Shown one piece after another: positions 1-5,073 of a stretch of DNA of 5,104 nucleotides (positions are counted from its first letter, which is position 1; each line of letters starts with the position of its first letter). Location of the stretch: NCBI GenBank assembly GCA_024278035.1, contig JAJRUA010000184.1, positions 1-5,104 of the forward strand, read 5' to 3'. The DNA comes from Planctomycetota bacterium (GTDB lineage: Bacteria; Planctomycetota; Planctomycetia; Pirellulales; Lacipirellulaceae). The position numbers were made by a program, and so were the translations under genes. Under the pieces are notes generated by a model. That model was given only the letters and a program-made list of their open reading frames with translations, searched no databases and had not been told where the DNA came from.

Positions 1-156
1 GCGACGCTCGAAGAAGTTGTCCTACGGGGTGCCAATGCCGAAGTCACGCTCATGATTCGCCCCAAGCAACCAGGCGCAAAGACCGAAATCATCACGCTCG
101 ATACCGCCTCTCCGGAGTTCGTCGCCGCACTTCGGCGAATGCAAGCTCTCAAATAA
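1..156 (+). CDS. 3' end of an unidentified protein-coding gene (C-terminal 51 residues)
   Basis: Frame 1 is open from the first base to a TAA stop at 154-156, giving 51 residues that begin ATLEEVVLRGANAEVTL and end in RRMQALK. The start lies outside the window. The segment reads like a compact alpha/beta C-terminus: an amphipathic stretch, a probable beta strand (EVTLMIRP), a second strand (TEIITLDT), then a final helix (SPEFVAALRRMQALK). I see no signal peptide, membrane segment or family motif, and I do not recognise the family. Codon use is consistent with the downstream genes (C or G at many third positions). The next gene on the same strand starts 227 bp later, so co-transcription is uncertain. 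That this is coding is likely; the product is unknown. Confidence 0.7.
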   Translation, partial: ATLEEVVLRGANAEVTLMIRPKQPGAKTEIITLDTASPEFVAALRRMQALK

Positions 157-213
157 TTTTGCCAGGCGAACGGGAAAATCGAAGGAGTAAGCGGGTAGCG
201 AACCCCTTTCTGC

Positions 214-277
214 TTTGCCGTTTTTCGGTAATCCCCCTGGTAATCACTACCATCGGCACGACCGGCGCTACGGCAAA
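214..277. other. Nested inverted repeats in the spacer before the GGDEF-like gene
   Basis: TTTGCCGT (214-221) pairs perfectly with ACGGCAAA (270-277). Inside it CGGT (226-229) pairs with ACCG (261-264), and inside that TGGTA (238-242) pairs with TACCA (248-252) around a 5-base loop. The three stems are properly nested, so the transcript could fold into one long interrupted hairpin about 107 bases upstream of the ATG at 384. Each stem alone is short enough to occur by chance; only the nesting is noteworthy. There is no T-tract after the outer stem, so it is not a classical terminator. It could be a leader structure, a REP-like element or coincidence. Confidence 0.25.
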
Positions 278-383
278 CCGCGAGAGGGATTCTCCTTGGC
301 TGCCAATCCATCTGGGGCGAGCTACGCTTGCTAGTGACCAACATCGTGTTGGGTCGCTTAGCCGCCCCTCCTGAGTAGCCGCC

Positions 384-1649
384 ATGCTGCTGTACGTCAC
401 CTTCTCAGCCTTGCTTAACCTGGGGATCGGCTATGCGCTGGGCGCTGGGCTGACGTTCTCTGAGCTACTCGAACGGCTGCCACTACGCCATCGTCAACCG
501 GTGGATGATCTCCAAGAAGAAGACACTTTAACACGTCCCCCGAAGGCCCAAGCTCCCGTGGCTAAGGCAGAAAAAATCGTGGAGCCGATCGAAGAAGAGG
601 CCGAGCCAGCCGCTCCTTCCGAAGAAGCCCCAGCAGCAGAAGCCCCAGCAGAAGAGACGCCTGCAAGCGACCCACCTAAAAAACCACTTGACGTAATGGC
701 GGGGCTTGCTGATTTCCGTGAACAACTTGCCACGGCCGGGCTTGAGCTGAAGCTTAACGCAGAAGACCCCGATAAGTTCACCGACTGTGCCCAGTCGGTA
801 CAAAAAGCGAGCCAAGGCTACATCGAAAAGGCCATCGAGACGGCAACCTCGCTAGCCGACCAAGGAGACGCCGCTTCGGTTGCTGCTAGTGAAGTCATTG
901 CCTCTGGAGTCGAAAAGGCAACGGCCATTAGCGAGAAATTCGACGAACAACTTGAAGGGGAACTGACCGACAAGAAACGGGCCGATTTGGTCAACCAAGC
1001 GGCAGCAATGAAAGATGCCGCTGCCGAGACCCAGCTACAAGCCGAAGAACAGCTCACGACCGAAGTGCCTGAAGATCAAAAAACCGAGGAGATTGGCAAG
1101 GGCGAAGATTCAATCCGTGCTCCAATTGCCTCGGAAACTATTTTCGATCAAATCGAAAAGGCATTAGAGCTTGCTGAAGATGACAAGGCGCTGTTAGTCG
1201 CCTCGCTTTCGGCAGACCCGATCGAGGGCCACGAAGACGATACCGAATTGCTCACCGCTATCACTCAAAGCCTGGACGAAATGATCGCCCAATCGCTTGA
1301 AGAGACCCAAGCCTACTCTTCCGCGGCCGAAGACCCCGCCAAGCGGCCCCTGCTTCTGTTGGGGGGCGATACCTTTGGTGCCGCTTCTCGACGGATCGAA
1401 AGCCTACGACAAATGGTCGAAGCCACTACCTTCCAACGGGGCGACGAAACCTTCCGAGCCACGGTCACCTGCGCCCTTGCCGAATGCCGAAAAGAAAACG
1501 ATCGCAAAGCCATTGAGGCCCAGCTTACCCAAGCCCTCGACGAATCCGAACGACTGGGCCACAACAAAACCTACCATCATGACGGCGCATTTCCGACGCC
1601 GCTGCCCGAGTTATCGGTCGATGCCATCGAACGGACCGTGCCGATTTAG
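384..1649 (+). CDS. Membrane-anchored degenerate GGDEF-domain protein (probably non-catalytic)
   Basis: This is a 421-residue protein. The start is constrained by an in-frame TGA at 372-374; ATG 384 is the first start codon after it, although no Shine-Dalgarno sequence is visible. Residues 3-23 form one hydrophobic membrane segment (LYVTFSALLNLGIGYALGAG). Residues 40-100 are an acidic Pro/Ala/Glu linker, and about 103-230 is predominantly helical. Residues about 250-400 resemble a GGDEF domain: a strand near 269-276, a strand LLLL (323-326), then RRIESLRQMVEATTF, the TVTCALAE strand (360-367), a helix ending ALDESERLGHNKTY (384-397) in place of the usual A..AK..GRN, and HDGAFPTP. Pirellulaceae GGDEF proteins, as I recall them, share this N-terminal segment and the tail. 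The catalytic signature is absent: the position just before the LLLL strand reads DPAKRP, and the substrate-binding FKxxND motif is missing. A GGDTF string (327-331) lies after the strand, in the wrong place. Inferred role: cytoplasmic-facing pseudo-GGDEF or scaffold. The gene is clearly real; the family assignment is fairly likely. Confidence 0.9.
   Translation: MLLYVTFSALLNLGIGYALGAGLTFSELLERLPLRHRQPVDDLQEEDTLTRPPKAQAPVAKAEKIVEPIEEEAEPAAPSEEAPAAEAPAEETPASDPPKKPLDVMAGLADFREQLATAGLELKLNAEDPDKFTDCAQSVQKASQGYIEKAIETATSLADQGDAASVAASEVIASGVEKATAISEKFDEQLEGELTDKKRADLVNQAAAMKDAAAETQLQAEEQLTTEVPEDQKTEEIGKGEDSIRAPIASETIFDQIEKALELAEDDKALLVASLSADPIEGHEDDTELLTAITQSLDEMIAQSLEETQAYSSAAEDPAKRPLLLLGGDTFGAASRRIESLRQMVEATTFQRGDETFRATVTCALAECRKENDRKAIEAQLTQALDESERLGHNKTYHHDGAFPTPLPELSVDAIERTVPI
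623..651 (+). repeat. Two 14-bp direct repeats (15-bp period) in the acidic linker
   Basis: AGAAGCCCCAGCAG occurs at 623-636 and again at 638-651, a 15-bp period that keeps the reading frame. It encodes the linker string EAPAAEAPAEE of the GGDEF-like protein. The pattern suggests a recent in-frame duplication in a low-complexity linker, where copy number could vary between strains. Confidence 0.7.
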
Positions 1650-1653
1650 TAGG

Positions 1654-1698
1654 CGTCGGTCCCCAGCTTTTTTCTTAACTGGCTGCTGGCCGATGACG
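1654..1698. terminator. Weak imperfect hairpin in the convergent gap (possible terminator)
   Basis: The 64-bp gap lies between two convergent genes. In it CGTCGG (1654-1659) and CCAGC (1663-1667) can pair with GCTGG (1685-1689), CCG (1690-1692) and ACG (1696-1698), giving about 11 pairs broken by a 3-base bulge on each arm. A run of six T (1668-1673) sits in the loop rather than after the stem, so this is not a textbook Rho-independent terminator on either strand. The position is right for shared termination, but the structure is poor. Confidence 0.2.
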
Positions 1699-1713
1699 GC
1701 TGATCGCTCTATT

Positions 1714-2178
1714 TCATTCTGAAACTAAAAAGACCGCTTCAATTTCCACGGCCCAGCCTGCCGGCAGGGAAACGGCCCCCATCGCACTACGGGCCGCCAC
1801 ACCCGATTCATCGCCCAACACTTCTCGCATCAACTCACTAAAGCCGTTGATAACCGCTGGGTGGTCGGTGAACTCGGGCGCACTACGCACAAGCCCCAAC
1901 GTCTTTACAAGGCGTTCAATACGGTTCAGGCTGCCAAGCGTTTGACGCAAAGAAGCAAGCATATTGAGGCCTGTCAGCCGGGCAGCATCGAAGCCCGCTT
2001 GCGTATCCAAATCGTCGCCCAAACGGCCACACACCGATTTCCCGTCGCTACGGAGCGGACCATGCCCCGAGGTGTAGGCAAGGTTCCCTATCACCAACAC
2101 AGGCCGATAAAGCCCCATCACACTCGGAGCCGTGGGCAATTCGATACCAAGTTCGGTTAAACGTTCTTCAAGTTTCAT
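1714..2178 (-). CDS. RidA/YjgF/UK114-family protein
   Basis: This is a 154-residue protein whose sequence follows the RidA-like subgroup usually annotated as endoribonuclease L-PSP or YjgF. Matching motifs are MKLEERLTELGIELP at the N-terminus, then a GNLAYTSGHGPL strand (31-42), GRLGDDLDTQAGFDAARL (51-68), LGLVRSAPEFTDHPAVINGFS (94-114), and the closing ARSAMGAVSLPAGWAVEIEAVF (129-150). Arg130 aligns with the catalytic arginine (Arg105) of E. coli RidA. RidA itself hydrolyses reactive enamines and imines released by PLP enzymes; for this subgroup the substrate is not established. It is cytosolic and probably trimeric by family. The ATG at 2178 is preferred over an upstream in-frame ATG at 2247, because homologues begin at MKLEERL-like sequence and the longer start would overlap hisI by 41 bp. 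No clear Shine-Dalgarno sequence precedes 2178, so translation may depend on the upstream gene. It lies 28 bp downstream of hisI on the same strand, a probable operon. Confidence 0.93.
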   Translation of the reverse strand: MKLEERLTELGIELPTAPSVMGLYRPVLVIGNLAYTSGHGPLRSDGKSVCGRLGDDLDTQAGFDAARLTGLNMLASLRQTLGSLNRIERLVKTLGLVRSAPEFTDHPAVINGFSELMREVLGDESGVAARSAMGAVSLPAGWAVEIEAVFLVSE

Positions 2179-2206
2179 AGCAATTGGGGCTGGAGGGCAG
2201 GAGGGT

Positions 2207-2656
2207 TCAACCGTAGGTCCGATCCGGATCGTACACTTTCTCGTCAATCCGACGCAGCCCCTCGGTGGTCGCTTCTCGGTAAAAGCAGGTCCGATACCCT
2301 ACGTGACACGCCCCAGGCCCCACCTGCTCAACGCGAAGCAAAATGGTGTCCCGGTCACAATCGACCAGAATCTGTCGTACGTTCTGCACGTGGCCGCTCG
2401 TTTCCCCCTTGCGCCACAGTCGCTTTCGGCTCCGACTGTAATAAACGGCCTGCCCGGTGCGTAGCGTCTCTTCAAACGCCTCACGGTTCATGTAAGCGAG
2501 CATTAGGACATCGCCCGTCGTGTCGTCCTGAGCAATCGCCGGCAAAAGCGTTTGGGCATCCTCAAAGGCAGGGCCAGTAGGAACATCGGACCCCGTAGGA
2601 GTATTCGACTCAGTAGGCATCAGAAAAATCTCGGGGGCGCATGTCTCGGGGGCCAT
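2207..2656 (-). CDS. hisI: Phosphoribosyl-AMP cyclohydrolase (histidine biosynthesis)
   Basis: This 149-residue cytosolic enzyme opens the purine ring of phosphoribosyl-AMP in the third step of histidine biosynthesis. The family signature is complete: [20 protein letters not shown] (38-57), [20 protein letters not shown] (70-89), the Mg site D99-C-D101-R-D103, and the C117HVGYRTC124 segment. Cys100, Cys117 and Cys124 are the expected Zn ligands. There is no C-terminal HisE (pyrophosphohydrolase) domain, so it is the monofunctional form, unlike enterobacterial HisIE. The start at 2656 is supported by GGAGG seven bases upstream; an alternative ATG at 2620 has only a weak GAG. The first 35 or so residues are an extension beyond the core, containing three PT-led hexapeptides. 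The RidA-like gene follows after 28 bp. No other his genes are in the window. Confidence 0.97.
   Translation of the reverse strand: MAPETCAPEIFLMPTESNTPTGSDVPTGPAFEDAQTLLPAIAQDDTTGDVLMLAYMNREAFEETLRTGQAVYYSRSRKRLWRKGETSGHVQNVRQILVDCDRDTILLRVEQVGPGACHVGYRTCFYREATTEGLRRIDEKVYDPDRTYG
2564..2617 (-). repeat. Three tandem 18-bp units in the HisI N-terminal extension
   Basis: On the - strand three consecutive 18-bp units each begin CCTAC and encode [12 protein letters not shown] and PTGPAF (HisI residues 14-31). Units 1 and 2 agree at 12 of 18 bases; unit 3 shares mainly the first codons. The array lies outside the conserved catalytic core, so it probably forms a flexible, strain-variable tail. 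Confidence 0.55.
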
Positions 2657-2663
2657 GGGGAAG

Positions 2664-2668
2664 CCTCC
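2664..2668 (-). promoter_or_regulatory. Shine-Dalgarno site of hisI
   Basis: On the - strand this reads GGAGG, seven bases before the ATG whose first base is 2656. It decides between two possible hisI starts: 2656 has this strong site, whereas the in-frame ATG at 2620 has none as good. Confidence 0.75.
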
Positions 2669-2718
2669 AGCCTACCTCAAGTGAAAGTCGATGGCGAACG
2701 CCCGACTGACAACAACCT

Positions 2719-2733
2719 CGATTGCTGCAATCG
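2719..2733. promoter_or_regulatory. Perfect 7+1+7 palindrome, operator candidate upstream of hisI
   Basis: CGATTGC-T-GCAATCG is a perfect inverted repeat with a one-base centre, 62 bp upstream of the hisI start in the divergent spacer. It is flanked by GACTGA at 2704-2709 and at 2735-2740. The symmetry and position suit a dimeric regulator acting on hisI or on the divergent glycosyltransferase-like gene. Palindromes of this size are expected about once in a window this long, so the evidence is mainly positional. I recognise no specific regulator motif. Confidence 0.3.
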
Positions 2734-2822
2734 GACTGAGCCGCAGCACTCGCAAGACCGTCACAGGCCGTGTTCTTTACCTCAATTTACAGGTTGCTAG
2801 CATCGCATGCCGACCCTCACCA

Positions 2823-2843
2823 GTAGGGCTTCCCCCGCCCTAC
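2823..2843. other. GC-rich 7-bp hairpin in the leader of the glycosyltransferase-like gene
   Basis: GTAGGGC (2823-2829) and GCCCTAC (2837-2843) form a perfect seven-pair stem around the loop TTCCCCC, ending 64 bp before the TTG start at 2908. No T-run follows it on either strand, so it does not look like an intrinsic terminator. It could be a 5' leader hairpin or a small dispersed repeat. The base-pairing is visible directly; any function is inference. Confidence 0.35.
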
Positions 2844-2894
2844 CGATCCTCCCTCAAGTTGCAAAACGCAGGCCCTCCCGCCCGCTGTCGTTTT

Positions 2895-2899
2895 AGGAG
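2895..2899 (+). promoter_or_regulatory. Shine-Dalgarno site that supports a TTG start
   Basis: AGGAG lies eight bases upstream of the TTG at 2908-2910. This good site fixes a non-ATG start for the glycosyltransferase-like gene; no ATG or GTG is suitably placed in this frame nearby, and the encoded N-terminus MDKSLTVVLPIHNAE is where GT2 proteins normally begin. Confidence 0.7.
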
Positions 2900-2907
2900 C
2901 CGTTGCT

Positions 2908-3546
2908 TTGGACAAATCACTTACCGTTGTTCTGCCGATCCACAATGCCGAGCGAACGCTCCGTGCCGACGTGGATGCGGTGCTCGAAGCCTCTTCGGAG
3001 CTGACCGCACGCGTCGAAGTGCTTGTCGTTGACGATGGATCGACGGACGACTCGTTCGAGACCGCCACCGAACTCTCAATCGAGTTTCCGCAAGTCCGTG
3101 TCCTCCGCCGTACGGGCCAAGGAGGCCTTGCCGAGGCACTCCGTCAGATTCGCGCTGGTGTCGATTCGGATGTGGTCATCGTCCACGACGGGGCGTCCCG
3201 TGTGAATGCAGGGCAGTTACGGCGAATCTGGATGCAGCAGCAAGTCCTCGGCGGAATGGCTGACCCAACGGGCGTCTCCTTTGCCGACCTCCGTCGCCCT
3301 GCTGCCACGCATCCGGCCATGGAAAACGCGCACCGTCGTCTGCTCGGTTTCCAGCGTGTGAAGATCGACACCCCAGCCGCTAGGCCGAGCCAACCTACGG
3401 CGGCGGACCCAATGGAACGACGGGACAAACCCTCACGTCCCACGCCAGCGAGAAAGGCAGGCACCGGTGTCGGTGTTATCCCCATGCTTCCTGCGATGCC
3501 CAACAGCATGTTCGGTGCAATCAGCGATTTCGCTAAAGGCGAGTGA
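2908..3546 (+). CDS. Short family-2 glycosyltransferase-like protein with an incomplete DXD motif
   Basis: This is a 212-residue protein starting at TTG with a good AGGAG site. Residues 4-110 match the nucleotide-binding half of a GT-A/GT2 domain: the first strand and turn TVVLPIHNAERTL (6-18), VEVLVVDDGSTDDS (36-49) with the conserved VDDGSTD, FPQVRVLRRTGQGGLAEALRQIRAG (60-84), and SDVVIVHDGAS (87-97). In active enzymes this last strand normally ends in DXD, which holds the metal; here it is D94-G-A96, so the second aspartate is missing. The acceptor-binding half, usually another 100 or so residues with a late catalytic Asp/Glu, is replaced by a basic Pro-rich tail (about 130-212) with no membrane helix. 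Transferase activity is therefore doubtful; it may be a nucleotide-sugar binding pseudoenzyme or a decaying gene. It is divergent from hisI, with no operon partner in view. The coding call is strong, the GT2 fold likely, and the function unknown. Confidence 0.85.
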   Translation: MDKSLTVVLPIHNAERTLRADVDAVLEASSELTARVEVLVVDDGSTDDSFETATELSIEFPQVRVLRRTGQGGLAEALRQIRAGVDSDVVIVHDGASRVNAGQLRRIWMQQQVLGGMADPTGVSFADLRRPAATHPAMENAHRRLLGFQRVKIDTPAARPSQPTAADPMERRDKPSRPTPARKAGTGVGVIPMLPAMPNSMFGAISDFAKGE

Positions 3547-3591
3547 ACAGGAGCACTGTGAAGCCAAAAAAAGTAGCGAACGGAAGGCTTT

Positions 3592-3620
3592 AGCCGCAGA
3601 GGGCACCGAGAAGGAAAGGA
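3592..3620 (+). repeat. Fragment resembling dispersed CGCAGAGG-type intergenic repeats
   Basis: AGCCGCAGAGGGCACCGAGA followed by AGGAAAGG resembles the purine-rich CGCAGAGG...GAGAAGG elements that recur between genes in several bacterial phyla, planctomycetes included, as I recall them. Only one copy is present in this window, so its repeat nature cannot be shown from this sequence alone. Confidence 0.3.
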
Positions 3621-3654
3621 AGAATTAGACGCGAATCGACGCGGAGTTGGGCTT

Positions 3655-3680
3655 GGCGAGCGGTGGGCGTCAGGCTACCG
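3655..3680 (+). repeat. REP-like element, copy A (imperfect hairpin)
   Basis: The element begins GGCGAGCGG and continues into CGGTGGGC-GTCA-GGCTACCG (3661-3680). It folds as a short stem with one G-T wobble and one mismatch around a GTCA loop. Aligned without gaps to the reverse complement of 3844-3869 it matches at 18 of 26 positions, including the shared start GGCGAGC and the GCGT.AG core. Similar GCGAG...GGGCGTTAGCCC elements are, to my recollection, common between genes in Pirellulaceae. Confidence 0.45.
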
Positions 3681-3843
3681 ATGAACCCACGGGCAAATAC
3701 GCCGTCCAGAGACAAGAGGCAGGGCAGTTTTTAAGGTTTTTTTGGTGATCCGTTTTGATTTAAGGCGAGCCATCGGCGTCATCCGCCGGAGGTTTTTGCA
3801 GCGGGTGCCTTGCTACGAGAGTCGCATCGGCCTTGGGTTTGCT

Positions 3844-3869
3844 CCGGGTGCTAACGCTCGCGGCTCGCC
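3844..3869 (-). repeat. REP-like element, copy B (opposite orientation to copy A)
   Basis: On the - strand this reads GGCGAGCCGCGAGCGTTAGC and ends in ACCCGG. It agrees with copy A at 18 of 26 positions in an ungapped alignment but lies in the opposite orientation, 163 bp away. The core GCGAGCGTTAGC is the form I recall from planctomycete intergenic repeats. The palindrome is degraded, and the element is followed on the + strand by a T-run (3874-3879). Confidence 0.45.
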
Positions 3870-4045
3870 GTCTATTTTTTCTGGTAAGGCGAAAACTATC
3901 GCCGTCGCTGTAGCAGCATTCCGCTTGCAAAGCCAACCAACAACAGCAACTATATTGGCTCAGGGCCCGTTTGCGATGCGAAAACCAACGAAGCTGTTCT
4001 CGTTGGACGGGTTGAAGCTGCTGAAACGGAGCGACGACGACTGAG

Positions 4046-4083
4046 CGCCACGAAAGCAGGCGGGCTAGTACGGGCGTTTTTTT
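4046..4083 (+). terminator. Terminator-like stem followed by seven T
   Basis: CGCC (4046-4049) can pair with GGCG (4073-4076), immediately followed by TTTTTTT (4077-4083). Including flanking bases and a wobble the stem reaches six pairs, but the loop is 23 bases and an internal GGCG competes for the same arm. It is too far (about 500 bp) from the glycosyltransferase-like stop to be its obvious terminator. The T-tract after a GC stem is the only real support. Confidence 0.25.
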
Positions 4084-4194
4084 GTGCGCCGGAGTAATTC
4101 GGTAAGAAAGCAAATGCTAGCACACTACTTGCCTGAATCTTCCCTCTATCGTTGGGAACGCCTACCCCCGTCTAGCAAAAACAACTTTTGACTA

Positions 4195-4208
4195 ACCGCT
4201 CTAGCGGT
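4195..4208. promoter_or_regulatory. ACCGCT-N2-AGCGGT dyad next to a TTGACT hexamer
   Basis: A perfect six-base inverted repeat with a two-base centre lies 73 bp upstream of the HEAT-repeat gene start, just after TTGACT (4188-4193), which resembles a sigma70 -35 box. No convincing -10 hexamer follows at 16-18 bases. The right arm belongs to CTAGCGGTCA (4201-4210), repeated at 9 of 10 bases as CTCGCGGTCA (4231-4240) exactly 30 bp on. These coincidences are individually weak; the arrangement would fit an operator. Confidence 0.25.
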
Positions 4209-4281
4209 CACGGCGGCAGGTTGTTACGGTCTCGCGGTCATTTTCTCGTTATCGTCCCCGATCCACGGGTTTCGCTGCGCC

Positions 4282-5073
4282 ATGCTTGATCGTTGCCATA
4301 CCGTTCGATTGTACTTACTGCACGTCCCAGAACCATCTGGTACTTCGGTCTTTCTCGACCGCTGGACACCTCCTGTTAGGTTCTGGGGTAGGCTCGTGCC
4401 CATTTTAGTCGTGATTGCGGGGTTTTCGCTCCCAGGCTGCCAGTCTCAGCCACGGTTGGCAGGACTGAATCCCTTTTTTCAGCCGGAGCGGACTTCACTT
4501 GAAACGCCGGCCCAGCAAATTGCGGCGATCCGTGCCGTAGCAAAGCGTGCGTCTCAAGCTCAAGCCCCTGAGCAACAAGAGCTTGTCGCCGACTTGGTTG
4601 AAAAGCTCGAAAGCGAATCGGATCCCTTGGTGCGGGAAGCCATTCTAGAATCGGCCGCGGCGTTTTCCACGCCGCTAGCATCGCAAGCGGTTGTCGCGGG
4701 GCTTAAAGATACGGACCCCTATGTTCGACAGACGTGTTGTCGGTTGTTAGGAGAGCGTTCGGGTGCGGCGTCGATCGAAGCTTTGACGCGTGCCGCCCGG
4801 GCGGACGAAGAGTTTGACGTGCGTGTGGCTGCTGTGCAGGCGTTGGGAAAAACCGATGCCTCGGGGCAAACCCTTGTCACGATCTTGCAGGATCGTGACC
4901 CAGCCATGCAGCTAGCGGGTGTCGAAGCGATGCGGCAGATGACGGGCCAAGATTTTGGTGGCAATGTTGCCGCCTACGTCGCCCTAGCAAAGGGAGAAAC
5001 CCCCGCCACGATGCCCGACCAGCCAGCCACCGCCGTGGCCACCCGCCCCACAGGTTGGCTCCCCTTTTTCTGA
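4282..5073 (+). CDS. HEAT-repeat protein, probable lipoprotein
   Basis: This 263-residue protein ends in tandem stops (TGA then TAG). Residues 38-53, VPILVVIAGFSLPGC, form a hydrophobic segment ending in a lipobox-like LPG-C53, after R33 and R37, so export and lipid attachment at Cys53 are likely; proline at -2 is unusual. The 52-residue leader from ATG 4282 is long and lacks a Shine-Dalgarno site, so the true start may be further in, for example TTG 4309. Residues about 75-235 are helical HEAT repeats: units near 98-132, 133-163, 164-195 and 196-228, with D-P-x-V-R and D-x-x-V-R-x-x-A-x-x-A-L-G signatures (SDPLVREA, TDPYVRQT, EFDVRVAAVQALG). The last repeat carries TGQDFGGN, a form I associate with planctomycete HEAT proteins. 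The tail 240-263 is Pro/Ala/Thr-rich and ends WLPFF. HEAT arrays are protein-protein scaffolds; the partner is unknown. It stands alone after a 735-bp spacer. Confidence 0.9.
   Translation: MLDRCHTVRLYLLHVPEPSGTSVFLDRWTPPVRFWGRLVPILVVIAGFSLPGCQSQPRLAGLNPFFQPERTSLETPAQQIAAIRAVAKRASQAQAPEQQELVADLVEKLESESDPLVREAILESAAAFSTPLASQAVVAGLKDTDPYVRQTCCRLLGERSGAASIEALTRAARADEEFDVRVAAVQALGKTDASGQTLVTILQDRDPAMQLAGVEAMRQMTGQDFGGNVAAYVALAKGETPATMPDQPATAVATRPTGWLPFF

Larger units (their letters stand above)
3547..4281. other. 735-bp intergenic stretch with no convincing gene
   Basis: No open frame here has a good start site, a family match or protein-like composition throughout. The stretch holds a CGCAGAGG-like repeat fragment near 3592, two related REP-like elements in opposite orientation (3655-3680 and 3844-3869), T-rich tracts (3737-3743 and 3874-3879), a short inverted repeat CCAACGA/TCGTTGG (3985-4006), a weak terminator-like site (4046-4083), and a dyad near 4195. 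The last ~90 bp probably contain the promoter and leader of the HEAT-repeat gene. The repeats suggest non-coding, repeat-accumulating DNA rather than a missed gene. Confidence 0.6.

Noticed and set aside
159..374. A 71-codon open frame starting at TTG, in frame with and directly upstream of the pseudo-GGDEF gene, with a signal-peptide-like hydrophobic stretch.
   Set aside because: TTG start without a ribosome binding site, no recognisable domain, and it overlaps the nested inverted repeats. The TGA at 372 separates it cleanly from the next start.
1362..1376. GGDTF taken as a diguanylate cyclase active site.
   Set aside because: It follows the LLLL strand instead of preceding it, and the companion substrate-binding motif is absent, so I treat it as a look-alike.
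1297..1722. A 141-codon + strand frame overlapping the end of the pseudo-GGDEF gene and the start of the convergent gap.
   Set aside because: Pro/Arg/Ser-rich translation typical of a shadow frame; the overlapping 421-residue frame has family-like motifs.
2179..2247. Longer start (ATG 2247) for the RidA-family gene.
   Set aside because: It would add 23 residues without family similarity and overlap hisI by 41 bp; the family start matches ATG 2178.
3561..3590. AAGCC/GGCTT inverted repeat after the glycosyltransferase-like gene as a terminator.
   Set aside because: Only five pairs with a 20-base loop, and the T-run after it is just three bases.
3742..4044. A 100-codon open frame in the long spacer, ending in MRKPTKLFSLDGLKLLKRSDDD-like sequence.
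   Set aside because: It starts with TTG in a T-tract without a ribosome binding site, runs through REP-like copy B, and has irregular composition. Its last 22 codons (ATG at 3976) look more protein-like, but no start signal precedes them.
3760..4113. A 117-codon - strand open frame across the same spacer.
   Set aside because: It reads through the same repeats and low-complexity DNA, has a Cys/Arg-rich unconvincing composition and no ribosome binding site.
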